Assembly: GCA_016702555.1 (NCBI GenBank)
Contig: JADJDV010000003.1
Span: 62,001-126,000, forward strand
DNA length: 64,000 nt
From: Burkholderiales bacterium
GTDB taxonomy: Bacteria > Pseudomonadota > Gammaproteobacteria > Burkholderiales > Burkholderiaceae_C
Direction: 5' to 3'
In this document: piece by piece, positions 1 to 8,717 of the stretch
Numbering within the stretch: position 1 is the stretch's first letter
Layout of the letters: each line of letters begins with the position of its first letter
Notes under the pieces: generated by a model
What the model saw: only the letters and a program-made list of their open reading frames with translations
The model's database searches: none
What the model was told of the DNA's origin: nothing
Position numbers and translations under genes: made by a program

Positions 1-53
1 GGCGCGCCAGGTTCTAAACTCCAAGGCTTGATCGCTTTTTTTCGGAACCCGCC

Positions 54-425
54 ATGGACATCGAGGTCCGCGACGAATTCGCCCCGCAACGCCCCAGCGT
101 GCTGCAGCTCGCGCTGCCGGACGAGACGAGCCTGCGCGCCGCCTACATTCCGTTGTTTCGGCACGGCGGCATCTTCGTGCCGACGCTGCGTGAGTACCGG
201 CTGGGCGACGAGGTCTACGTGCTGATCACCCTGCCCGGCGACGAGCAGCGCTACCCGGTGCTCGGCAGCGTCGCCTGGGTGACGCCGGCGCGCGCACTGG
301 GCGGCCGCGCGCAGGGCGTGGGCGTGCATTTTCCCGGCGACGAGAAGTCGGCGCAGCTCCGGCGCCGGATCGAGGAGTTGCTGAGCGCGCCCTCCGCCGC
401 CGAGCGGTCGACGCAAACCATCTGA
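54..425 (+). CDS. pilZ: PilZ domain protein, type IV pilus biogenesis type
   Basis: This 123-residue protein is a stand-alone PilZ domain of the type required for type IV pilus biogenesis. The core reads through a beta-rich stretch (about residues 15-95) with HGGIFV, GDEVYVLI, PVLGSVAWVTP and GVGVHF segments, as in the short PilZ proteins of Xanthomonas and Pseudomonas. I see no RxxxR c-di-GMP-binding motif before the domain, which is also usual for this subtype, so it probably acts by protein contact rather than by binding nucleotide. The ATG at 54 is the only sensible start. It lies just upstream of tatD, and in related genomes this pair follows holB; a TAA at 15-17 may be the end of that upstream gene. 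Confidence 0.88.
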   Translation: MDIEVRDEFAPQRPSVLQLALPDETSLRAAYIPLFRHGGIFVPTLREYRLGDEVYVLITLPGDEQRYPVLGSVAWVTPARALGGRAQGVGVHFPGDEKSAQLRRRIEELLSAPSAAERSTQTI

Positions 426-483
426 ATCCCAAAGACCGGCGGGCGCCCAGCCGCCGGCCGCCTTGTCAGGCGATAGCCGTTTC

Positions 484-1290
484 ATGTTCACCGATTCCCA
501 CTGTCACCTCACGTTTCCCGAACTGGCCTCCGACGGGCCCGGCATCCGCGCCGCCATGGCCGCGGCCGGCGTGACGCGCGCGCTGTGCATCAGCACCACG
601 ATGGAGGAGTTCCCGCGCGTGCAGGCGCTGGCGGCCGCGCACGACAACTTCTGGGCCAGTGCCGGCGTGCACCCGGACAGCGAGCAGGTGCACGAACCCA
701 GCGTGGACGAGCTGGTCGCCGCCACGCGCTTGCCCAAGGTGGTGGCGGTGGGTGAGACCGGGCTCGACTACTACCAGATGGCCGAGCGCAAGGGCGGCCG
801 CAGCATCGCCGACATGGGCTGGCAGCGCGAGCGCTTTCGCACCCACATCCGCGCGGCGCGGCAGGCCGGCGTACCGCTGGTGATCCATACGCGGGCGGCA
901 TCGGACGACACGCTGGCGATCCTGCGCGAGGAGGGCGAAGACGGCAGCGCGGGCAGCGCCGGCGGCGTGTTCCATTGCTTCACCGAGACGCGCGAGGTGG
1001 CGCGCGCGGCGCTGGACATGGGTTTTTACGTCTCGCTGTCGGGCATCGTGACCTTCAAGAACGCGCGCGAGCTGCACGAAGTCGCCAAGCTGGTCCCCGA
1101 CGACCGTCTGCTGATCGAGACCGATGCGCCCTATCTGGCGCCAGTGCCGCACCGCGGCAAGCTCAACACCCCCGCCTACGTGGTGCACGTGGCGGCCGGC
1201 GTGGCGCAGCTGCGCGGCAGCAGCGTCGAGCACATCGCGGACGTGACCAGCGCCAACTTCACCCGTCTGTTTACGAGGGTTTCCCAATGA
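484..1290 (+). CDS. tatD: TatD family metal-dependent hydrolase (DNase)
   Basis: A 268-residue TatD/YcfH-type TIM-barrel hydrolase, a metal-dependent nuclease family of uncertain physiological role. The metal-binding HCH motif is at residues 5-7, GETGLDYY supplies the next ligand, and VIHTRA, FHCF and LIETDAPYL follow in the expected order. I chose ATG 484 because the protein then begins directly with the first beta strand (MFTDSHCH); a TTG at 463 would add seven residues without support. The stop overlaps the start of the ankyrin gene (ATGA at 1287-1290), so the two are translationally coupled. Confidence 0.93.
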   Translation: MFTDSHCHLTFPELASDGPGIRAAMAAAGVTRALCISTTMEEFPRVQALAAAHDNFWASAGVHPDSEQVHEPSVDELVAATRLPKVVAVGETGLDYYQMAERKGGRSIADMGWQRERFRTHIRAARQAGVPLVIHTRAASDDTLAILREEGEDGSAGSAGGVFHCFTETREVARAALDMGFYVSLSGIVTFKNARELHEVAKLVPDDRLLIETDAPYLAPVPHRGKLNTPAYVVHVAAGVAQLRGSSVEHIADVTSANFTRLFTRVSQ

Positions 1291-1967
1291 ACCAAGCCGT
1301 TTTTTCCCGCCGTGTGCTGCTCGCGCTGAGCCTGGCCCTGGCGGCGCCACTGGTCCGTGCCCAGGACGCCGACCCCTTCTTCCGCGCCATCAAGCAGGAC
1401 AACGATCTGGCTCTGCGCAATCTGCTGGCGCGCGGCGTCGACCCGAACACGCGTGACGAGAAAGGCATGCCGGGCCTGTACGTGGCCTTGCAGGAAGGCA
1501 CGCTGAAGGCGGCCAACGTGCTGCTGGCCTCGCCGCGCCTGCAGCCTGAATCGCGCAATCCGGCCGACGAAAGCCCGCTGATGATGGCGGCGCTGAAAGG
1601 CCATCTGGACATCGCCGCGCGTCTGATCAAGCTGGGTGCCGACGTCAACAAGCCGGGCTGGACACCGCTGCATTACGCCGCGACCCATGGTCACCTGAAG
1701 ATCATGGAGCTGCTGCTGGAGGAGCACGCCTTCATCGACGCCGAATCGCCCAACGGCACCACGCCGCTGATGATGGCCGCGTCCTACGGCACGCCCGAGG
1801 CCGTGAAGCTGCTGATCGAGGCCGGCGCCGACATCCACATGCGCAACCAGAAAGGCATGGCCGCGCTCGACTTCGCGCGCCGCGCCGAGCGCCCGGATTC
1901 GGTGGAGCTGATCGACACCGCGCTGCGCTGGGCCAGGCAGAAGCAGGGGCCACGCGGGAAGTGGTGA
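1287..1967 (+). CDS. Exported ankyrin-repeat protein
   Basis: A 226-residue protein with an N-terminal signal peptide (hydrophobic stretch LLALSLALAAPLVRA, likely cleaved before QDAD near residue 27), so it should be periplasmic. The rest is about five ankyrin repeats, with hallmark segments SPLMMAALKGHLDIA, TPLHYAATHGHLKIMELLL and TPLMMAASYGTPEAVKLLIEAGADI. Such repeats are protein-binding scaffolds; no catalytic domain is visible and the partner is unknown. It overlaps the tatD stop codon by four bases, which indicates an operon pilZ-tatD-ank. Confidence 0.9.
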   Translation: MNQAVFSRRVLLALSLALAAPLVRAQDADPFFRAIKQDNDLALRNLLARGVDPNTRDEKGMPGLYVALQEGTLKAANVLLASPRLQPESRNPADESPLMMAALKGHLDIAARLIKLGADVNKPGWTPLHYAATHGHLKIMELLLEEHAFIDAESPNGTTPLMMAASYGTPEAVKLLIEAGADIHMRNQKGMAALDFARRAERPDSVELIDTALRWARQKQGPRGKW

Positions 1968-1984
1968 CCGCTCGAGCGTGCGCG

Positions 1985-2776
1985 TCAGCGAAACTCGACG
2001 GTGAGGGCCCCAATGCCGATGTCGAACTTCAACTGCCAGGACTCGCCCGCCTGAACCGCCCAGGCATCGGTCCAGGTGCCCGTGGTGACGACATCGCCGG
2101 GCATGAGCTGAGCCGTTTGCGGCAGGCGCTGGAACTCGTGAATGAAGTGCTTCAAGGCCTGCAGCGGGCTGTCCAGCACGCTGGCGCCTGAGCCGCCATC
2201 CATGCAGACGCCCTGGTGAAACAGCGCCAGCTGAGCCGCGGCCAGCAACGTGTCCAGTTCGCCGGCGTTGGCCGCGAGTTCCCGCACGGGCCGCTGTCGC
2301 CCCACCAGCAAGCGGGCATGCAAGGCGCCGTCGGCAATGGTTTCGGCGGCGGTGAACCTCCAGTCCGTGCAGTGCGACTGCACCACTTCGAAGCCGGCGG
2401 CGATCCAGCCGATGCAGTCGAAAACCTGTGCCACCGTGGGCTGCTCGGGCGGCGTTCTGGCCAGGCCGAAAACGAGTTCGGGTTCGAGGCGGGGCAGGGA
2501 GGTGCCGGCGAGGTCGATCGAACCGTGGCCATCGCACTGAGACACGGTCGTGTTCCAGACCGGACCCCAGATCGGCGCAAAGACCTGGTACCGCTCCCAG
2601 ATCGTCCGGTTGGTGAAGCCGATCTTGTAGCCCACCACATGCTCTCCGCGCGCTTCGCGCAGGGCCCGGAGCTGCAATGCAAGCTGGTAGGCCGCGGGCA
2701 AATCGGCGGGCACGGTGCGCTCGTCGGGCCAGAGTGTCCCTTGGTCGTAGTGCGAGAGGATGGCTTGGGGTGTCAT
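1985..2776 (-). CDS. Fumarylacetoacetate hydrolase family / 2-keto-4-pentenoate hydratase-like protein
   Basis: A 263-residue member of the MhpD/FAH fold family. Visible family segments are GYKIGFTN near residue 50, a central LEPELVFGLAR metal-site strand, FEVVQSH, and a C-terminal PGDVVTTGTWTDAW loop. Relatives hydrate 2-oxopent-4-enoate or decarboxylate 2-oxo-3-hexenedioate in meta-cleavage pathways, but no ring-cleavage genes are adjacent, so the substrate is not assignable. The start at 2776 gives a normal-length protein; an upstream in-frame start at 2848 would add 24 atypical residues. Confidence 0.8.
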   Translation of the reverse strand: MTPQAILSHYDQGTLWPDERTVPADLPAAYQLALQLRALREARGEHVVGYKIGFTNRTIWERYQVFAPIWGPVWNTTVSQCDGHGSIDLAGTSLPRLEPELVFGLARTPPEQPTVAQVFDCIGWIAAGFEVVQSHCTDWRFTAAETIADGALHARLLVGRQRPVRELAANAGELDTLLAAAQLALFHQGVCMDGGSGASVLDSPLQALKHFIHEFQRLPQTAQLMPGDVVTTGTWTDAWAVQAGESWQLKFDIGIGALTVEFR

Positions 2777-2863
2777 GGCTGCCGCCAGTGGATTGATCTC
2801 GCGCGAGCGTGTTTCCGAAAAAGAGACGGTGTGCGCGGCTCGCCGCACCGTCGTCGAGCGAGA

Positions 2864-3181
2864 TCACACGCGCGGATCAGGGTTCTCCGTGTTGGCATCG
2901 CCTTCCTGGATGATGATCCGGCAGGTCGCCGCGGCATGGCGAAACTTGCAGGCTTCCACGTACTCTGGAGCCTTCATCCAGTCCAGGATATGTTGCCGGC
3001 TCGGAAACTCCAGCAACACCATGCGCTCGGTGAAGGTCGCGCCCTCGAGCGTTTGCACATCCTGACCACGGGTCAGGAACCTGCCGCCATAGCGCTTGAC
3101 GGTCGCCGGCGTCCGGGCGGTGTACTCGCGATACGTGGCTGGATCGTGGATGGCCATGGTGGCAACGACGTACGCAGGCAT
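2864..3181 (-). CDS. DUF1330 family protein
   Basis: A 105-residue dimeric alpha/beta-barrel type protein of the DUF1330 family. The start MPAYVVATM, the YREYTARTPATVKRYGGRFL stretch and the VLLEFPSRQHILDWM segment are all family hallmarks. Biochemical function is not established for the family. A GGAGAC ribosome-binding site precedes the ATG at 3181, which decides the start against longer in-frame versions reaching 3304. It lies 87 bp upstream of the FAH-family gene on the same strand and could be cotranscribed with it. Confidence 0.85.
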   Translation of the reverse strand: MPAYVVATMAIHDPATYREYTARTPATVKRYGGRFLTRGQDVQTLEGATFTERMVLLEFPSRQHILDWMKAPEYVEACKFRHAAATCRIIIQEGDANTENPDPRV

Positions 3182-3455
3182 GGATGTCTCCTTTGAATGG
3201 CTGAGTTGGAACATCGTAAACCACGCACTCGGCGCGCGACCAGCCCAGTGAGCGGTACATCGAGCGCAGCCTGCGGCCTTGTTCGATGCGGGTATCGAGC
3301 ACATGCAGGGGCAACCGGCTTGGCTGGTTGACTTTATACGATGTGAATTATGTTAATAATAAAATAGGTAACTGAATGGATGAGTTGCCAGCGCTGCAGT
3401 GGCTGAGTTCGGGCAACATCGACAGAACACCGAACATCGACTTTCCCATCGGCCC
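3182..3455. other. Non-coding interval with an AT-rich patch
   Basis: No gene is supported in this interval of 274 bases. It contains an unusually AT-rich patch at about 3333-3377 (TTAATAATAAAATAGG) that stands out from the surrounding GC-rich DNA and probably holds the promoter for the leftward DUF1330 gene. I could not identify a convincing -35/-10 pair. Confidence 0.4.
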
Positions 3456-4427
3456 TCAATGTTGATGCCCCCACAGCAGCAGCGCGTCGCGATCTTCCAC
3501 CAGCAGGTCGATCTTCAGGCCCACCGGCAGCAGCACCTTGGTCGGCACATGACCGAACGGCAGCGCGGTCAGCACCGGCACCTTCAACTGACCGCGCAGC
3601 CAGTCGACCACCTTGCGCATTGAGTAGCCGCGGTCGTGCGGGCTCAAGCGGTATTCGGTGAACTGGCCGAGCACGATGACTTTCTGCCGCGCGAGCACGC
3701 CGGCGTGCAGCAGTTGCGCCAGCATGCGCTCGATGCGGTACGGGTGCTCGCCCACGTCTTCCAGAAACAGCACGCCACCTTTGACCTCGGGCCACCAGGG
3801 CGTCCCCAATAGCGACGCCACCATCGCCAGATTGCCGCCCCACAGCAGCGCATCATGGGCCAGTGAGCCGGTGCGGCCGTTCAAGGCGGCGAGGTCGGCG
3901 GCGGGCAGGCGCCAGCCCGTGCCCTCGCCTGCCCCGCTCACCATGTCCTCGAAGCAGGCCAGCGTGATCTCGTCGGGACCACCAGCCACCGGCTTGCCGC
4001 CGTGGCCTTCGGCGGCGTCGGTCGCATCGGCGGCACCAAAACCTTCCAGCAGCGCCGGGCCGGCCCAGGTGACGGCGCCGGTCTTGGCCAGCAGCGCCAG
4101 TTGCAAGGCCGTGAAATCGCTCAGCCCGACGAAGCGCGTGCCCTTGCCGGCCGCGCGAGCGAGCTGGCGATACGGCAGGTCGGGCAGCAGCCGCGTCAGG
4201 CCGTAGCCACCGCGCGTGACCAGCGCCACGTCGGCGCCGCTGGTCGCCGCGCGCCCGATGGCGGCCAGCCGCGTGGCGTCGTCGCCAGCAAAGCGCTGAT
4301 GGCTGGCCAGCGCGGCCGGGTCGATCTCGACTTCATGGCCCAGCGCCTGCAGGCGCTTGACGCCGCGCTTGAACGCCGCGCGGTCGCGCACGGCGCCGGA
4401 CGGGGAATAAATGTAGATATGGGGCAT
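3456..4427 (-). CDS. ldcA: S66 family LD-carboxypeptidase
   Basis: A 323-residue serine peptidase of family S66, which removes the terminal D-alanine from murein tetrapeptides during peptidoglycan recycling in the cytoplasm. The catalytic triad is visible: the nucleophile Ser103 in VGLSDFTAL, Glu223 in LFLEDVGEHPYRIERML, and His293 in LPFGHVPTK. The substrate-loop motif GGNLAMVASLLGTPWW lies at residues 198-212. Start ATG 4427 gives MPHIYIYSPSG, the normal first strand of the family; the 12 extra residues from 4463 are unlikely. Length agrees with the family. Confidence 0.9.
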   Translation of the reverse strand: MPHIYIYSPSGAVRDRAAFKRGVKRLQALGHEVEIDPAALASHQRFAGDDATRLAAIGRAATSGADVALVTRGGYGLTRLLPDLPYRQLARAAGKGTRFVGLSDFTALQLALLAKTGAVTWAGPALLEGFGAADATDAAEGHGGKPVAGGPDEITLACFEDMVSGAGEGTGWRLPAADLAALNGRTGSLAHDALLWGGNLAMVASLLGTPWWPEVKGGVLFLEDVGEHPYRIERMLAQLLHAGVLARQKVIVLGQFTEYRLSPHDRGYSMRKVVDWLRGQLKVPVLTALPFGHVPTKVLLPVGLKIDLLVEDRDALLLWGHQH

Positions 4428-4498
4428 TGAATTGACGATGGAATCAAGCGTTGGTGCGGACAAGGGCGGCTTGGGCGGCCATCACGACATCGCTGGTG

Positions 4499-5149
4499 TC
4501 ACCTCAGGAAGAACTCTTCCCACTCCAGCTCGGTCCACCACTCGGCTTCGAGTCCGTCGCAGGTGTCGCCGTGGGCGCGGCACATGAAGCAACCGTCGCC
4601 GCGCGTGAGCGCAGGGTCTTCGAGCGGCGGGTAGCGGCTCGGCAGGCCCGCGGCGCCATCGCGCGCGGCCGCCTCGGCGTCGGTCATGGGCCGATCCGGC
4701 AGCTCCCAAACGCCGTTGCGCTGCAGCCGCTCTGCCCCTTCCACGAACAGGACCGAGTTCTCCGCGTCCATGTGGCGCCAGAGCGCGTGCGAGTAGCGCA
4801 CCGCCATGGCCTGAAGCCGTTGGCGATCGTCCTCGGATGACGGCCGTTGATCGAGCAGCGGCGCCAGCTCGCCCATCCACGCCTCCATCTCGGCGTGCTC
4901 GCGCAAAAAGGCGCACACAGGCCCACGGTCGGCCGGCAGGTCGGCCTCCTTCACCAGCGCATCGAGAAACACCCGCTCTTCCCGCTCGTGATGAAAATGG
5001 CCGGTGAACTCGGTGAAGAACGCGGCGAACCGTTTGCCGTCCTGCGGGTCCGCCGTCCCGTCGCAGAGTCCGTTGACGTAGGTGCGAAAAGACCCGAGCA
5101 CCTGATCAATCAGCACGTGCTCTTCCTGGAATGCGTCGATCAACTGCAT
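4499..5149 (-). CDS. Hemerythrin HHE domain protein with C-terminal cysteine motif
   Basis: A 216-residue protein whose first ~150 residues are a four-helix hemerythrin-like domain with His/Glu iron ligands spread over EEHVLID, TGHFHHEREERVF, LREHAEM and WRHMDAENSVLF. Such domains bind a di-iron centre and sense or store oxygen or respond to NO. The C-terminus is unusual: a CFMCRAHGDTC cluster that could bind a second metal or a thiol. A strong AGGAGGA ribosome-binding site selects ATG 5149 over the ATG ten codons upstream. The neighbours do not suggest a specific pathway. Confidence 0.82.
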   Translation of the reverse strand: MQLIDAFQEEHVLIDQVLGSFRTYVNGLCDGTADPQDGKRFAAFFTEFTGHFHHEREERVFLDALVKEADLPADRGPVCAFLREHAEMEAWMGELAPLLDQRPSSEDDRQRLQAMAVRYSHALWRHMDAENSVLFVEGAERLQRNGVWELPDRPMTDAEAAARDGAAGLPSRYPPLEDPALTRGDGCFMCRAHGDTCDGLEAEWWTELEWEEFFLR

Positions 5150-5194
5150 GGCCGATTCCTCCTGATACGCCTCATTCATCTCGCCTGCGCAAGA

Positions 5195-6589
5195 TCATCC
5201 AAAGCAAAGTACCGCTTTTTCTGCAATCACAGTACCAAACTCTGGAACAAAGTGCCCGGCATTTTCCACGCGCATGGGTTCGGGACGATCTCGGATCGCC
5301 GAACGCAGCTGTTCCATCACCGACGACCCCAACACCGGATCCTGCATGCCCACGGCCATGAAGCTGCGACCTTGCCACTGGTGGCGCCAGAACTCGCGCG
5401 CGGCACGTGAAACAGCCACGCCATCGTCCTCGGGAAACTCGGGCACCAAGCCGGGAAACGCCCGCGTCGCCGCCCGATGCCCGGCGTCGGGAAACGGCGC
5501 CATGTAGGCGGCGCACTCCTGTGCGCTTAAGTGCGGATTGCCGCGCGCCAGCAGGCGGGCGATGTCGTAGGCCGGGTTCTTGGCGCACCAGTCGCGCCAG
5601 GCGATGAAGCCGGGTGGCAGCGCCACATCGCCGGTGGCCAGCAACGTGTTCATCACCAGCAGGCCGGTGTAGCGTTCGGGTGCGGCCATGGGCAGGGTCA
5701 GGCCCAGGATGCCGCCCCAGTCCTGCACGACCAGCACGACGTTTCGCAGATCGAGCCGCTCGATGAACTCGAGCAATACCTGCCGGTGCCAGCCGAAGCT
5801 GTGCGCGGACTCTTTCTTCGGCTTGTCGCTCTTGCCGAAGCCGATCAGGTCGGGCGCGACCACGCGGTCGCCGGCGGCGAGACAGACCGGGATCATGTGC
5901 CGGTACAGGTAGCTCCAGCTCGGGTTGCCGTGCAGGCACAGCCAGGTGCGCCGTGCGTCGGGCGACCCCTCGTCCAGGTAGTGCAGTCGCAGGCCGTTCA
6001 GCGCTGGCAGGTCGCTGACGTAATGGGGTGCCCAGGGGTAGCCAGGCAGCTCGGCGAACGCGCTGTCGGGCGTGCGCAGGGCGTCGTCGCGCAGCGGGTT
6101 GCGCTTGACGCGGCGCGGCTTGAAGAAGTCTTGCAGCAGCGCCCCGCCTTGCTCTGCCAGCACACCGCCTTCGATCTGCGTGCCGTGGTTCAGGCGCGCA
6201 TCGGTGAACAGGTTCAGCACCGAACCGGCGGCGCCGGTCTTGGGGTCTGGGGCGCCGTAGACGACGCGGTGCAGGCGCGCGTGCAGCATGGCGCCGGCGC
6301 ACATGGCGCAGGGCTCCAGCGTGACGTACAGCGTGCAGCCGTCGAGGCGGTAGTTGTTCAAACGGCGCGCGGCGGCGCGCAGCGCGACGATCTCGGCGTG
6401 CGCGGTCGGGTCGTGCGCGCCGATGGGCGCGTTGCGGCCGCTGGCGATGATGTGCCCGCCCTGCACCACCACGGCACCGACCGGCACCTCGCCCGCTTGC
6501 GCCGCCTGGCGCGCCTCGGCCAGCGCCCAGCGCATGGCCTCGGCGTCGTCGGCGATGCTCTGGCCGATGGCGGGGGATTCAGCGGCCAT
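5195..6589 (-). CDS. tadA: Fusion: tRNA adenosine(34) deaminase TadA + haloalkane-dehalogenase-like alpha/beta hydrolase
   Basis: A single uninterrupted 464-codon gene encoding two complete enzymes. Residues 1-160 are TadA, which deaminates A34 to inosine in tRNA-Arg: zinc ligands His64 in TAHAEI with catalytic Glu66, and Cys94/Cys97 in PCAMC. Residues ~168-464 are an alpha/beta hydrolase closely resembling type I haloalkane dehalogenases: LHGNPSWSYLYRHM, nucleophile Asp290 followed by a halide-binding-type Trp (VVQDWGG), acid Asp in VGMQDPVLG and base His in GHFVPEFG. Each half normally exists alone, and the linker is only a few residues. The protein ends a few bases before the hemerythrin gene. 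Whether the product is processed is unknown. Confidence 0.88.
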   Translation of the reverse strand: MAAESPAIGQSIADDAEAMRWALAEARQAAQAGEVPVGAVVVQGGHIIASGRNAPIGAHDPTAHAEIVALRAAARRLNNYRLDGCTLYVTLEPCAMCAGAMLHARLHRVVYGAPDPKTGAAGSVLNLFTDARLNHGTQIEGGVLAEQGGALLQDFFKPRRVKRNPLRDDALRTPDSAFAELPGYPWAPHYVSDLPALNGLRLHYLDEGSPDARRTWLCLHGNPSWSYLYRHMIPVCLAAGDRVVAPDLIGFGKSDKPKKESAHSFGWHRQVLLEFIERLDLRNVVLVVQDWGGILGLTLPMAAPERYTGLLVMNTLLATGDVALPPGFIAWRDWCAKNPAYDIARLLARGNPHLSAQECAAYMAPFPDAGHRAATRAFPGLVPEFPEDDGVAVSRAAREFWRHQWQGRSFMAVGMQDPVLGSSVMEQLRSAIRDRPEPMRVENAGHFVPEFGTVIAEKAVLCFG

Positions 6590-6610
6590 GTGCCTGGTCG
6601 TTCAAGAGCA

Positions 6611-6844
6611 TCATTTCGCCTCGTCCGGCAGCACACGCGGCGTCTGCAAGGCCTGGTCCGGCTGCTGCCTGAATTGCTGCAGCTGCCCGGCAGGGCCTGG
6701 CGTGCCGCTCGGGGCCTGGCCGGGCGGCGCTTCCGATGCGGTGGCGCCGACGCGGGGCAAGCGAAACCCCTCGACTTGCCCTTTCGCCAGCCAGCCGACG
6801 ATCAGCAGCGCCGCCAGCAAGCCGATCAGCCCGAACGCGCGCAT
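6611..6844 (-). CDS. Small single-pass membrane protein
   Basis: A 77-residue protein with one N-terminal membrane segment (LIGLLAALLIVGWLA, residues 6-20) followed by a Pro/Gly/Gln-rich hydrophilic tail. No family is recognised. It sits between tadA and the PaiB-like gene in the same orientation with short spacers (21 and 15 bp), so it is probably a member of that operon. The membrane segment without an obvious cleavage site suggests an anchored protein. Confidence 0.65.
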   Translation of the reverse strand: MRAFGLIGLLAALLIVGWLAKGQVEGFRLPRVGATASEAPPGQAPSGTPGPAGQLQQFRQQPDQALQTPRVLPDEAK

Positions 6845-6859
6845 GGCTGGCCCGCGGCA

Positions 6860-7498
6860 TCAGGCGCCGGCCGGCGGCACCATGCCCAGCGTTTCCATCC
6901 AGCCCGCCAGCGCGCGCTCATCGGGCGTGCCGGCGGCATAGAGGGCGTGCAGGGTGGCGTGCGCCTCCTGGCGGTGCTGGTTGAGCTTGAGCTTGCACTG
7001 CCAGGATTGCACCACCAGATCGAAGGCGACGATGCCGGCCAGCAGCTTGCGCTGCAGTTCGGGATCGAAGCCGCGCCACTGCTCGGCGTAGGCGGGTTCG
7101 TGGTCGCCGATCAGGCATTTCAGCAGCCGGTCCTTGCCGCTGGCGTCTTCATGATCGAACAGGCGCGCCCGCACCTGGCAATGCATGGCCAGATAGTTCC
7201 AGGTCGGCACGCGCGCCAGGTCCGGGTACACGCACGGCGACATGTAGGCGTGCGGGCCGAGGAAGCTCACCGTGGCGCGCGGCCGCGCCTGCAGGTGGCG
7301 CCACTGCGGGTTTGGCCGCGCCACGTGGCCCAGCAGCGTGAACGCCCCCGCCTCGTCCTGCTGCAGATGCAGCGGCAAATGGGTGATGAAGGGCTGTCCT
7401 TCCTCGTCCAGCGTGATCAGGCTGGCGAAAGGGTGCTCGCGCATCAGGCGCGCCGCCAGCGCGGGGTCGGTGCTGGCGAATTGCGGCGGGTGGTACAT
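6860..7498 (-). CDS. PaiB-like FMN-binding negative transcriptional regulator
   Basis: A 212-residue protein of the PaiB family, split-barrel FMN-binding proteins first described as repressors of sporulation and protease genes in Bacillus. The start MYHPPQF, the HPFASLITL and PFITHLPLHL strands, GHVARPNPQW, and the VPTWNYLAMHCQVRAR segment are typical and in the expected order. Direct DNA binding is not evident from the sequence, so 'regulator' rests on the family name. The ATG at 7498 gives the canonical start; a second in-frame ATG at 7510 is possible. Confidence 0.85.
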   Translation of the reverse strand: MYHPPQFASTDPALAARLMREHPFASLITLDEEGQPFITHLPLHLQQDEAGAFTLLGHVARPNPQWRHLQARPRATVSFLGPHAYMSPCVYPDLARVPTWNYLAMHCQVRARLFDHEDASGKDRLLKCLIGDHEPAYAEQWRGFDPELQRKLLAGIVAFDLVVQSWQCKLKLNQHRQEAHATLHALYAAGTPDERALAGWMETLGMVPPAGA

Positions 7499-7571
7499 GG
7501 TGCAGCGCATGTTAGCGCAGGGCCGGCTTATGCTGTCGCGCTGGTGGCGCCGTGCCACCAGCCGTTTCGCC

Positions 7572-8660
7572 ATGCCCGCTGCGCCACCCGATCAATTGCC
7601 CTTGCTGGCCCCGGATGCCCCGCCGGCCGCTGCGCCAGCGCTCGGGTCCACGTCGCAACCGGTTCACAAAACCAGCGCCGGCGTGCGCCCGGTTGCGCCC
7701 TCGCCTGAGCTGAGCGAGTTGGCGCGGGCGCTGTCACCGCGCGTGCATCTGGGCACCTCGTCCTGGCATTTTCCCGGTTGGAACGGCCTGGTCTGGGACG
7801 GCGACTACGCCGAATCCCGTTTGTCCAAACGGGGGTTGGCCGCCTACGCGCAGCACCCGCTGCTGCGCAGCGTGAGCCTGGACCGCGCCTTTTATCGCCC
7901 GCTCAGCGCCAGCCAGTACGCACGCTATGCGGCGCAGGTGCCGCCGGATTTCCGCTTCATCGTCAAGGCGCCGGCGCTGATCACCGACGCCTGGGTGCGC
8001 GCCGAGGACGGCCGTGGCAAGGCGCCCAACCCGGCCTTTTTGGACCACGACCTGGCGTGGCGCGAATTCGTCGAACCGGCACTCGAAGGCCTGGGCACGC
8101 GCGTCGGCGCGCTGGTGTTCCAGATCAGCCCACTGCCGCCGGCGCACCTGGCGCGGCTGCCGGAATTGATCGAGCGCATCGGCGCCCTGCTGGCCGCCCT
8201 GCCCGCGCTGCAAGCGGCGGCGCCCGACGGCGTGCTGGCGCTCGAAGTGCGCGATGCCGTCTTCCTCACGCCCGCGCACGCACCGCTGCTGGCGCGCGCA
8301 CTGCGCGCCGCGCGCCGGCACAATGCCGTCACCTACTGCCTTGGCCTGCACGCCAAGATGCCGCCGATCGAGCAGCAACTGCCGCTCTTGCGCGCGCTCT
8401 GGCCCGGGCCGCTGGTGTGCCGCTGGAACCTGCACCGCCTGCACGGCGCCTACGGCTACGAGAACGCCAAGCGCAGCTACGAACCCTTCGACACCCTGGT
8501 CGATCCCGATCCGGCGACGCGCGCCACGCTGGCCCGCGTCATCGCCGGCACCGTGGGTGCGGGCCACAAGGCCTACGTCAGCATCAACAACAAGGCCGAA
8601 GGCTGCGCGCCACGTTCTGTCATGGCGCTGGCCGAGCAGTTGCGCGCGCCGGCGCCTTGA
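7572..8660 (+). CDS. DUF72 domain protein (YecE-like)
   Basis: A 362-residue TIM-barrel-like protein of the DUF72/YecE family, function unknown. The family opening HLGTSSWHFPGWNGLVW, the RSVSLDRAFYRPLSASQYARYA strand and a C-terminal AYVSINNKAEGCAP segment are clear. There is a ~55-residue Pro/Ala-rich N-terminal extension before the domain. The start at 7572 (MPAAPPDQLP) is preferred; longer readings would run through the divergent PaiB-like gene start. Divergently oriented to the PaiB-like gene with a 73-bp shared spacer. Confidence 0.83.
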   Translation: MPAAPPDQLPLLAPDAPPAAAPALGSTSQPVHKTSAGVRPVAPSPELSELARALSPRVHLGTSSWHFPGWNGLVWDGDYAESRLSKRGLAAYAQHPLLRSVSLDRAFYRPLSASQYARYAAQVPPDFRFIVKAPALITDAWVRAEDGRGKAPNPAFLDHDLAWREFVEPALEGLGTRVGALVFQISPLPPAHLARLPELIERIGALLAALPALQAAAPDGVLALEVRDAVFLTPAHAPLLARALRAARRHNAVTYCLGLHAKMPPIEQQLPLLRALWPGPLVCRWNLHRLHGAYGYENAKRSYEPFDTLVDPDPATRATLARVIAGTVGAGHKAYVSINNKAEGCAPRSVMALAEQLRAPAP

Positions 8661-8717
8661 CCCTGCCGCCGGCTGCGCCGCGGCGCGCCATGAGGCCCGA
8701 TGGGATAATTTGCACCC

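Noticed and set aside
5531..7708. Plus-strand open frame of ~725 codons over tadA and the PaiB-like gene
   Set aside because: Antisense shadow spanning three genuine minus-strand genes, without a ribosome-binding site or domain.
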